Source of the DNA: Sialis fuliginosa
Taxonomy: Eukaryota; Arthropoda; Insecta; Megaloptera; Sialidae
NCBI GenBank assembly: GCA_961205875.1
Contig: OY540815.1
Location: 496,001 to 560,000, forward strand
Direction: 5' to 3'
Length of the DNA: 64,000 bases
Part shown: positions 10,425 through 20,601 of the stretch, piece after piece
How the letters are laid out: each line of letters opens with the position of its first letter
How positions within the stretch are numbered: position 1 is the stretch's first letter
The notes under the pieces: model-generated
Told to the model about the DNA's origin: nothing
Database searches by the model: none
Seen by the model: the letters and a program-made list of their open reading frames with translations, nothing else
Translations under genes and position numbers: made by a program

Positions 10425-10769
10425 TTTGAAACTTAAATCACACAAAAGATTGTCTTTCGAATAAATTTGAATCACGTATGAAAAGCAGCTTGCACTCGGC
10501 ACGAGAGACAGTCGAGAACTGAGGGGCAAACATGTCGTTCTTAATTAGCAGGCCAGGACTAAAAATCCCGAAATCGGTTACCACAAACAATTTCTTGGAA
10601 TTTTACAAGCTATGCTAGTGTTTATGATATGCAGATAGTTAATCCTTCTATCTGGAATAACAGGCCACGTGCTAAACAAAATTTTAATCCTTTTATTGAT
10701 AAGTAAACGACTACAAACACTTATTGCCTGCAAAAATTAACACCGTTCTTAATTATCGGGCCACCACTG

Positions 10770-11706
10770 TATAGGGTAAGTGGAGGGAAATGGGTGGGTT
10801 GTTTTTGAAATTCAATCCTACAAGCTAAAATATTCTTAAAAATTGGAAAGTTAGTACTCGTTTTTGTCTCCAATTTGCTTTTTACATAGTTATGATATAT
10901 TACATTTTTATTCTTTCTTTTGAATTTAAAAAAAAATAAAAAATAGTTTATCACACAAATAGTTTCCCCCAGTGAGGGAATTGGGTGGTAACTTTATAAC
11001 CAATAAAAACACATTTTATAATTAGTAGGCAAATGGGTGATAAAAAACAACTAAAGTATATTTTAACCCTGGTTTTAATTTCAACATTTTTTTCACATAA
11101 AACACGGTACATGTAAAGTTAATTTCTAAAAACTTGCTCCCATTTTGAAAAAGGTGTGTGAGGAACTAAAGTAATTTAACTTAAGATATGTGGCTATCAG
11201 CACTAATTTCTAACTAAATATTCAGTGAAGAAAAACCTAACTTGGATATTTAACTTCATTGGAACTATTTTACAAAGCTTTCAGAACTTTGTAAAAATCA
11301 GCAATTTTCGCAACTTGTCAAAGTAATTATCTAAAACATCAGTAATATGTTCCATATCTACCATGTAATTATTTATTAATGAATGTTTTCAAGCTATAAG
11401 CATTAATAACAAATTAAACTAACAAATTGAGATCTTTTGACCTTATTTAAAAAAATACTTAGGCCTGTGGGTAATTGGTTGGTAAATAAACATTTTAAAA
11501 GTGTAATTGTTTCAGAATGAAAAGTAACATTTTATGATTATTACTTCAAAAATAAGTTCATACTTTTTATACATTAGGATAATATCATGTTTGTGTGAAT
11601 TTAAAAATTACTACCCTATTCTCTAAAGGGGGGGAGTAAAATTTTCTAGCCCCCATCACCTCACCATCGTTATTTGTAAATAAAAGAATTAACATAGCTT
11701 CATACC
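10770..11706. other. AT-rich stretch; possible outer end of a larger inverted-repeat element
   Basis: No gene. 'aagtggagggaaatgggtgg' (~10780-10800) is roughly repeated in inverse at ~12512-12537 ('ccacccattttccccactt'). These may be the ends of an older ~1.76-kb element that now contains the two MITEs listed next. Weak evidence. Confidence 0.35.
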
Positions 11707-12106
11707 CAGGCCCGGATTTAGAAATTTGCCGCCTCTAGGCAGTTGCGAAAATTGCCGCCCTCCCCCCTTCTCGAAACTAACAGTTTAAGTCATAGATGTA
11801 AAAATATAAAACTTAGGATCTTTTTTTTTTTGGTTGCGTCAGTTTCAAATTTTATAAATTTTTATAAAGTTACATTAGGAAACATAAAAACTGAAGACCT
11901 TTTTTTGTCATGCTGGAGTTACATGTATAGAGAAATTATTGCTTATGGGTTGATATTTTTACGTCTCGATTTTCGGATGGCAAACTCATCGATAATGGAA
12001 TCAAAATCAAATTCAATTCCCACGAATATAACAAGTTTTCAAAGTTTCAACCAAAATTTGCCGCCCTAGGCAGCTGCCTACTCTGCCTGCATGGTAAATC
12101 CGGGCC
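11707..12106. mobile_element. hAT-like MITE (GGCCCGGATTTA ends)
   Basis: Inverted ends CAGGCCCGGATTTA (from 11707) and TAAATCCGGGCC (to 12106), with further inverted 'gccgcc(t)ctaggcag(t/c)tgc' inside. Flanks TTCATACC / TTTATACC are an imperfect 8-bp duplication, as expected for hAT. The interior is non-coding; the 108-codon ORF across it is fortuitous. Confidence 0.65.
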
Positions 12107-12319
12107 TTTATACCAGTACGTTCTATAATAAAACGTTGATTAATTTAGAAAAATCAATCCCATTTTATTTTTGTGGAATATTATTGTAAAGCCGTAAAAA
12201 GTCAAAAACACGTTTCAAAATTTTTAAAAAGGTTATGGCGAAAAAAAAATATATGTGTAAAATGCAAATATATTTTTGCCTTAATTTTTAAGAACCAATA
12301 CACACATTTATGTATTTTT

Positions 12320-12466
12320 ATGCCGTGTTTAGACCAAAGAAAACAAAATAGCAACACTGTGTTTGAAAACACTTCCTATTTAAAAATGCATAGGGTTTAT
12401 TGCACTTTTGTCAAAAAGACACGATGTTGTTATTTTGTTTTTTCGGTCTAAACTCGACATTATAGC
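12320..12466. repeat. ~147-bp inverted-repeat element
   Basis: 'gtgtttagaccaaagaaaac' (~12324-12343) and its complement 'ttttttcggtctaaactc' (~12438-12456), both flanked by matching bases, give ~35-bp arms around a ~75-bp loop. Non-coding. Probably a very small MITE. Confidence 0.6.
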
Positions 12467-12607
12467 ATTTACAGCTTTAAAGTACATATCAAGTAAATGG
12501 AAAAATTTCTAAAAATACCACCCATTTTCCCCACTTTGAATAACTATTAAATATTTTAAATAAATACACAATAATTGTTTGTAACATTAATTAGTCTAGG
12601 AGGCAAT

Positions 12608-14023
12608 TTTGGTACTTACAGGATTTGTTACAAATGTGGTTTAGAATAATACCTTAAATCTGGTATTATTCTGGTTCAGTTGCAAAATTCTTCAGATTAT
12701 TTGATTGTTATTAAATAGCGGTCTAAATAAGTATTATACAAAACGATAATAATAATAAGATTTAAGTGCTACCATTTGCTAAAAATTGAAAAATTGACTT
12801 TTGCTTCCTCGTAATATCGAAGTTACAAGAAGCTATGTGATCGTTTCAGATTGAGACAAAAAAAATGTTCTCCGATTTCAAAATTTTAAATTGATTTATC
12901 CGTTTCACGTCAAGGCAAACACTTTTCGTTCCGTGTCTGTCCGTCCGTCTGTCCCCTGAATCCTTGTCACACGCATAACTCATGAACCACTAAACCGATA
13001 TTATTGAAACTTGGTCGTCATCAAAATCGTGTTAAAAGGAGAGGGGTGACACTCCAAAATATTTCTTTTTTCAAAATATCTCAAGAACGACACATGTTAC
13101 GAGAAAATTTTATAGAATCTTTTTTGTAGAGCATTAAATTTCCTATAATATGGGTCTACTACGTTTGTTGTAAAATATTCCCTTACAAAGATTTATCTCA
13201 ATTTATTTTAAAAATTCGTGTTTTGTTTTTCTAAATTGATATTTGTTTGGCCATATTAAATGTATTTTGACGTTTTAAATGTCATTTTGGCGTTTTAAAT
13301 GCCATTTTGACGTTTAAAATGTCATTTTGACATTTGCATAAATTTAGATTTAGATTGAAATTGTCAAAAAATTAAAAATATTTAGGTGCGTTTTAAGAAA
13401 AATTTCGAATTAGATTTTTAGTAAAATTTGTATAAAAATTAAATGGTTAACCAATGTCAGATAATTTATCTGAACACTATCGGTTTTGGTGAATTTAGCA
13501 CGAGGAAGCACTGTGCATTTACTTGGCAGATGTTTTTTATTGTAGCAATCTTTTAAATAAGTCTGGGAACACATACAAACAATTGTACAAATATAGAGCT
13601 TCTACAAAAACTTTTATTGTTAATCAAAGACAAGCATGATTCCATTATTAACAATTTAATAAAACAATAACAATTAAAGATATCAGGTCCAATGTTTCAT
13701 TGAATGTTCTGTACTACAAAATGTTTATTTTCCAGGGGTATCAACTTAAAAAACGTTAAACTTAATTAGTTATTACAGCTTAAAAAAGTGTATTAGCCTA
13801 TTTTTTTATTTTTTCCAAAATGGAAGTTGTAGGGAATTTTAAAGCGAACACATTTTATTTGAAACTTTTTTTTGTATAATAATTATTTAGCAAAAATCAG
13901 AAAATTTGAAGAATTTTGCAATTGAACCTTGGTTTACCCACGACTCGAACAACCAAAACAAAACAAAAGGGTATTATTCTAAACCATTTTGTAACAAATT
14001 CTGTGAGTACCAAGAAAACTGTA
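12608..14023. mobile_element. ~1.4-kb inverted-repeat element with a nested 'TGCTTCCTCG' MITE
   Basis: 'ggtacttacaggatttgtta...tttagaataatacc' (12611-12653) pairs with its complement at 13969-14020. Inside, TGCTTCCTCGT (~12802) and ACGAGGAAGCA (~13502-13512) bracket a second element. That element contains a 'gtccgtccgtctgtcc' tract and the tandem array listed separately. No transposase gene is visible. Confidence 0.6.
13266..13340. repeat. 22-bp tandem repeat, ~3.4 copies
   Basis: Units of the form 'ttttgacgttttaaatgtca' occur in succession with minor changes (gacg/ggcg, gtca/gcca). It lies inside the nested repeat at 12802-13512. Confidence 0.8.
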
Positions 14024-14543
14024 CATAAAAATACCTATTTTAGTACTTTTTAGCCTAGACAGTCTGAACTATAAATAGTTTTTTAGATTTAGAATATTAA
14101 GTTGATAAGTTTCAAGATGTTCAATTAAAAATATAGGTTTTATATAATTTGTTTGTTATAAATACATTATGAAAATAAAATAAATATTTTTTTACCATTG
14201 TAACAATGTTTCATTTATTTTATATCTTTATAAATTGTATATTGTATTTAATTAACTTACGTTTCATAGAATTTATGTAAACAAAATTTGAATGTTTGCA
14301 TTTATACATATGTATATTTTGGCAAATTTTTAATATTATATTTAAATTACCAATTTTTCAATGTTTGTCAATTTTATAAAATATCATAATGATATATTAA
14401 TATAATATAGCACATGTACATAACAATGAATAAACAAAATGGAACTATTGAGTGTTTTTTTACAAAAAATTCATAGAACAGATTGTAATACGCTGCATCA
14501 ACCAACTCACATGTCAGAAATAATAAAATTCCAGAATCTCTTT
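14024..14543. other. AT-rich non-coding stretch
   Basis: No gene, repeat array or terminal-repeat structure that I can support. Confidence 0.6.
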
Positions 14544-14704
14544 CTCACAAAGGTCCCCAGGTGCCACACCCCGCCCTATTTAAATGAAACTTATATAAAG
14601 TAAAAATCTTATTAACATGTTTATATGTTTTTTTACTGTAGGTACTACCTTTTTTAAGTTTCATTGAAATATGTGTGTGGCACCCGGGAACCTTTCCTTT
14701 GAGT
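14544..14704. repeat. ~160-bp palindromic MITE
   Basis: 'ctcacaaaggtccccaggtg' on the left pairs with 'cacccgggaacctttccttt' on the right. The inverted match continues through 'gccacac' and 'aatgaaactta' to an AT-rich loop. Non-coding. Confidence 0.75.
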
Positions 14705-15474
14705 TAAAATTTCCTGTAGATGTAAATATTATTTCATAGTTTTAATTATTATTATTATTTTGGTGGCGCCACTGCCAAATAAAGTTAGAATTAACTTCAA
14801 TTTATTAGTTTTACATGTTATTTCTTGTTATGAGCAAACCTGTTGGTTTTCGTGCAATAGTTTTTAATTAAATCAATCTGTATTGAAAAGGCAGCATTAA
14901 GTAGCGTTTGCTAATGCCCTTATTATAAATTAACTATCCGCATAGTTTGCACCATTTGTGCAATGTGTTTGTGTATTGTGAAAGTAAAACTGTATTTCCA
15001 TCATCCCTTTGTTCTCCTAACTTTAATACAGTTCACTGAATGCAGTCCAAGAACTACCCAGCAGGACAAACTGTAAGTCAAGTTTTAACTTATTATTAAT
15101 TTAATATACCATTATACGCTCAAAAACAGTCCACGCCCGCTGTAGAGGTTAAGGGTTATATCATTTAACCTACCTGTACCCAACATATCATAACATATCA
15201 TACAAATAATTTCAGCAAAATCAAACTGTAATTATTGTAAACATCAATATTTCCACCTGTTATTTTAATGATTTAAAATGTAACAAACATCTTTCGCTAA
15301 TAGTACAGGCAAATTAGCTTTTAATTAAAACATAATTATTAGATTAAATTTTATTTCGAAATGTATATCCAATAGTATTTCTCATTAAAGAATTCAACGA
15401 GTCCCGAGGCCAGAAGTTGTTGCGTTTAGGGGAATGTGGGGGTAAAAAGGATATGTTAGATCAAATGCATGAAA
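14705..15474. other. Non-coding stretch
   Basis: No gene or repeat structure recognised. Base composition is slightly less AT-rich than its neighbours around 15000-15180. Confidence 0.5.
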
Positions 15475-15625
15475 ATAATGCTTTTCAGTCTATGGAAGGG
15501 GGGTCCAAAGAATTTTTTGACAGTGTTCGTTATAATTTTCAGTGAAAGTACTAATTAAAAGCTACATTCTAGATTTTTTTCAGATTTTTTGAATCAAGAG
15601 TTTAGAAATTAGAGGAGAAAATAGC
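15475..15625 (-). repeat. Internal fragment of the 'GGGTTCCGTAG' repeat family
   Basis: In minus orientation it matches the repeated internal unit of the long copy at 60281-60860: 'tctaatttctaaact', 'aatctgaaaaaaat', 'ttaattagtactttcactga', 'gaacactgtcaaa', 'ccatagactgaaaa'. Neither terminal hairpin is present. Confidence 0.75.
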
Positions 15626-15764
15626 TTTTAAGATGTGGAAATGAAGCAAGTAGTAAATGTTTTTTGTTATGAAAATATGTTAAACATAATTATTATTAAT
15701 AAGGTTCAGAAGAAGAAATCGAAAATCGCACAACTCTTGTTTTAACAACTTTTTTCTTTGGGTA

Positions 15765-17192
15765 TACGCTAGGAAACCATCGCTACTAGCGCCGCTCAGT
15801 GGCGAAAATTAACATTTTTGGGTTTATGTCAAACGTAGATAAATTCAAACTGTCAAAATTATTATTAAAAAATCTATATAATTTATTGTGACTAATCAAT
15901 ATAACGAATATTTTTGTGACTCACACGAATTTGTATTCCCTCGAGTAATGGCTAAAAATAAAAGTAGCCGCATTTGTTGTGTACCCAATCAAAAAGTACA
16001 TCGCTTTGTTATCTACCAGAATTACGTTTTCTTACATTTTAATATGCATTTTAAAAACTTTGTTTCTTGTACAGCCTACGATCAACGCTGTATAAATTGA
16101 AGCTAGAAGTGTAATTTAGTAAAAAAATATTAATTCCTGATTTTTTTACTTAGTTTTTAGTGCAACATATTTTTTTCAAATATGTATTTCTTCAGCCTTA
16201 TATTGGCTAATATCATTGGTAACGCTATTCATATTGGGTTATATTATGGTTGATCTCAATTTTTTGGAGCTTTAGGAAGAATTTAAGCTAAATTACGAGT
16301 TTACGCGATGATGTCCCCCCGAGTTATTCAATTTTTACTGCTTAGGACCGAAAATTAGCAATGTTATGACTTTTTCACCCTGTGAAAGTGGTGTTTTTTG
16401 ATTGTATTTTATCTAACTGATCTCAATTGATTCGTTTAAGTATCAGTTACAAATATCAATCATAATATAACCCTATCGTCGATTTAGATTGTGAAATAAA
16501 TCGAAAAAACGGGAGGAGGGGAACTTGATGTTTACCCTTTTATACAATTTTTAGAGGTGAAGTTATTTTTTTCTTGTTCAGCGGCTCAAAATCTATAAAA
16601 ATTAAGTAAAACATCGTTGTTCCGGAAAATTTCCCATTTTGATCATTTTCTCTGTTTCATTGGTTAGACTATTTGGAGATATCCGCACTTTTGTAATCCG
16701 CCATATCCATAAATCACAATAAGAATATTTCGCTTTAATATAACATACATAAATTTATGTTCGACCTCCGTAATTTTCGTATTGGATAAAATAAGAAATT
16801 TGAAAATAAAAAATAAATAAAAATGCCATAAAAAAAGTTAATACAAAATTTAAAAAAATGGTTTTTAAGACCATATATCAACCTAAAGTTTTCCTGAAAA
16901 TTTCATCCAATTATATGGAGCCATTAAGTAAAAAAAAAATTTTTTTCGATTTTCAAATTTTAATTAATTACAGCTAAAATAATTTTCAAAATTAATTAAA
17001 ACTTAGTGAAATACTTCTTCAGATAGAGGTGCATAGATAAAAAAAAAATTAGCGAAATCGAAACATAGGTACACTGCTAATAACACACCCGGCTATCCCG
17101 ACTATAGTATTTTTGAAAGTACAAACCCAGTTTTGCCAGCGTCGCTCACTAGGTGGCGACGTGTCGTTTTTGACAGATGGTTTCCTAGCGTA
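15765..17192. mobile_element. 1.43-kb element with TA target duplication
   Basis: Inverted ends TACGCTAGGAAACCATC (15765-15781) and GATGGTTTCCTAGCGTA (17176-17192), flanked by TA on both sides (15763-15764, 17193-17194). Near the left end a short frame starts at ATG 15948. The middle (16200-16650) is a diverged relative of the multi-copy repeat at 56.7-59.1 kb, including 'aatatcaatcataat' and 'gaaataaatcgaaaaaacgg'. No intact transposase. Confidence 0.7.
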
Positions 17193-17194
17193 TA

Positions 17195-18095
17195 GTTTAC
17201 CTTTATTACTGCCTTTTTTTATTCTTTTCCACTTCAATTCTCTGCTTCTCTGGCAGATCGGTACCAACTACCAATCATACACTTCCCAGAGTTTCGTCCT
17301 ATACCACAGAACACGTCCCAAGGTACAACCAAAAAAATTTCCTAAGGTGTAACCAAGCACACTTTTCACAAGAAAATTTTTCATTGCTTGCTTAAATAAT
17401 ACTGCGACAGTACTACGTCAGATAATATCAGTAATAATGCCTAGCTTGTTTGTATACAACCTGGAAATTACAGCAAAATTCAAATACACTGTTCTAAAAA
17501 TGAGATTGTACTTTTTTATGTTTAATAATTTACGTTTTCAATACTTTATTAACAATTTTGAATTTATTTTACTAAAGATATATTACATTGAATTTTTTTG
17601 TTCAAAATAATGCAATATGTCTGTCAAAAGCACATGATTTTTATATTATTTTATGACAATCAACAAAAAGGAATATCACAGATTTTAGTGGAATTTAAAT
17701 ATATTGCTTAAATTACAATACAATAAATAATGTATCATTGAAAATATTTCAAAATCTTCATATGTATTGAGGGTTCGATTAAAAAAAAAGATTATTGCAA
17801 ATATATACTTTTAAAAATATCGATCTTGTCTATAAATTAATAACGAATTGAAAATTGCAGCAGTTTAAATTTCTATTGTTTGATGAAAAAAATAGTAATA
17901 CAAAATTACTAATTAAAAATTTTAATTATACATTAAAAATCCAACAATCCAATAAACCTAAATTAATAAATTGTCATCGTATAGTCCGGAAAAAAATTCT
18001 ATGAACTAAAAGAACTAGAAGAACGAACTAGTTCATTAAAGACCACTGAACTATAGGGAGCGCTCTCCGTCATGAACTAAAATGCCCAACTCTAG
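17195..18095. other. AT-rich non-coding stretch
   Basis: No gene seen. The short ORFs near 17.1-17.3 kb overlap the end of the preceding element on both strands and have no recognisable motif. Confidence 0.6.
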
Positions 18096-19377
18096 TAAAA
18101 AAAAAAACAACCGTTCTCGTGGTAGAGCGCGGAGAAAGTATGGCTATATATTTGCATACGGTATGACGCACTCTATGGCAATTGACTATTTGCATATGAC
18201 TATTTCTACGTGGAAAAATTACAGGACAAAAATTAAAGAGTAGCAAATAATCTATAAGGTGTGTCATTCGGATATATTAAAAAAACATTTTTAATCAATT
18301 TTAGTCACATTTAGTAGAACTACAAACATAATAATTTATGAAAAATTACCATTCTTGTTCAATTTTGTGTTGAAAATCTACACTTAAGCTTTTGCAAAAT
18401 TATTTAATGGTTCTACTAAAGTAAGCTTAGGACATATTGAGTAGAAAAGAGAGAAAAAATGTGTTAAATTGGCCTGCATTTAACGATAGGTACGCCAAAA
18501 ATTAAAAAATCGAAAAAAAATTGTTTTATTATAAAATGCACCCTTTTTAAAGTTTTATGTGTACTTATGTTATAAATATGACTAAACAGTAAAATTATAA
18601 ATATTTTTGGGCTACAAACATGTTTTTTATTATTATTTTGCTAGAAAAACTTCTATTCATACTACCGCAGGATCTCATGATAGCTCCTATTTGATATGCA
18701 AGCCTTCAAATTAAAAAGTTAAAATAAAAATAGATTCGCTATAAAATTTTGAATAATAAACAATCAATTATTTTTTACTAAATTTTATATTTTCCGTGTA
18801 ATGGAAAGTCAAAATCAACGAATATTGGACGATAACAAGAAAATTGGTGTCCGCGGGATTCTTTTTTGTTTTATAAAATAAGGACTGCATCGAGATAGGA
18901 ACATGAAATTCTGTATTATTGTACATCAAACTCTCCTCTTCAAAAGCATATGTGGCGCCACTCTCAATTCTTATTCGGCCCCAGTTTTATAAAACAAAAA
19001 AGAATCGCGCGGACACCAATTTTCTTGTTATCGTCCAATATTTGTTGATTTTGACTTCCCATTACACGGAAAATATAAAATTTAGTAAAAAAAAAAATTG
19101 ATTGTTTATTATTCAAAATTTTATAGCGAATCTATTTTTATTTTAATTTTTTAATTTGAAGGATTGCATATCAAATAAGAGCTATCAAGAGATCCTGCGG
19201 TAGTATGAATAGAAGTTTTTCTAGCAAAAAAATAATAAAAAACATGTTTGTAGCCCAAAAATATTTATAATTTTACTGTTTACTCATATTTATAACATAA
19301 GTACACATAAAACTTTAAAAAGGGTGCATTTTATAATAAAACAATTTTTTTTCGATTTTTTAATTTTTGGCGTACCT

Positions 19378-20570
19378 TGTAATGCAATAAAATTGCCCAG
19401 CGTACAGAAAAGGCGTTACACCCGGTCGGCTACAGTGGAGAAGGGGGTAGGTTGTCAATTTGTTATTTTTTTTCTTCTTAGTAGGTGGGGTCGAATTAAA
19501 AGGTGATAATAATATATAGCAAAAAAAAATAATTATAATATAGAAAATATACTTCAAGAATATTTACTTATTAAGAAGGGCGCCACGTGACTTTTAAATT
19601 ACTACGCCTCTGGTAAATCACAAAATCCGTCGTTGAACGTTGTATGGAACAGGGTTTTAAATAAAATCACTGTATCGGCTTATGAAGTGCTTAGTTATAT
19701 TTAACAAATAAGAAAATAGTTAATCGGTATTGTATGTACATTAAGGAGAACAAACATAAGAAATATATGCATATAAATGTAAATCTATTCAGTAGCACAA
19801 TTACCAAAACAAGATTATAAAATAATTAAATGTAGCATTATTTAAGGTAATTTGTACATATTATTTTTGTTTGAAATTCGCATACAAACAAATAGAGTAT
19901 TCAATACGATAATATAACTTATGAACTAGCTATGTATAAAGAAATAGAAACTTAAAAATGTATGACAATAGAAACCTGAATATGGTTGCAACCCTAAAAC
20001 GAAAAGTATATGTTCATAAATACGAGTAGCTACTGTATGTTCCGTACGCCCGGCACACGTGAATCTTACGCACTTAAAATTAGTTTAGCACTGTGGTATT
20101 TTGAAAAAAAACAATAAACAATAACAAACAATATTATCCACTTATCTGCACGGACTCCATATCCCTGGGCTCCAGGTTGGCAAGTCTGGACCTCCACTCC
20201 TTAACCAAAATTGACTCCGTGGGCACGACAATAATAAATCCCCCTCTCAAGGGTAAGGGCCGGTCGGACCTCCAAAATTCCGGACTCCTCAAAATTTTAA
20301 TGTCGCCTCCTTTTTAAGCGATATATTGTTGCTTCAACTTTGTGCTATATGCGTATATTGCACCGATCTTATCTCTCCGTTGTCTCTGCTTGCCCCGTTC
20401 CTCGACAAGTCAGCGCCCGAATTGAGAGTGCACGCAAGGTCGTTGCAATTAATTCAAAAGATAAGAATAATGCATACCGAAGAATGCATGAAATTGCAGC
20501 AAAATCTTATACTTTAAAACCAAATATTATTTAATAATAAAATATTTAAATCCAAAAAAAAATCATTACA
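19378..20570 (-). repeat. Gypsy 3' LTR
   Basis: 1193 bp, TGTAATG...CATTACA; on the minus strand it follows the purine tract at 20573-20590. Promoter, polyadenylation and end-joining signals of the element lie here. Confidence 0.93.
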
Positions 20571-20590
20571 AACCCCCCCTTTTCTTCGGC
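20571..20590 (-). other. Polypurine tract of the Gypsy element
   Basis: On the minus strand GAAGAAAAGGGGGGGTT runs directly into the LTR start. This is where plus-strand DNA synthesis is primed in LTR elements. Confidence 0.85.
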
Positions 20591-20601
20591 GCGAATTTCT
20601 A

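Larger units (their letters stand above)
9098..10769. mobile_element. Tc1-like foldback element with 797-bp arms
   Basis: Arms 9098-9894 and 9973-10769 are inverted, near-identical and equal in length, separated by 78 bp. The ends read CAGTGGTGGCCCGATAATTA, a Tc1-type terminus, and both flanks are TA (9096-9097, 10770-10771). Within each arm the motif 'ATTAAGAACG' occurs at the tip (~9112) and again ~200 bp inward (~9322): the inner/outer direct-repeat arrangement of transposase binding sites in IR/DR Tc1 elements. Each arm contains the 5' half of the transposase gene, so the element is two front halves joined head to head. Confidence 0.92.

Noticed and set aside
20326..20534. Two ORFs in the Gypsy LTR, repeated at 26055-26263
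   Set aside because: Identical because the LTRs are identical; no protein-like signal beyond that.
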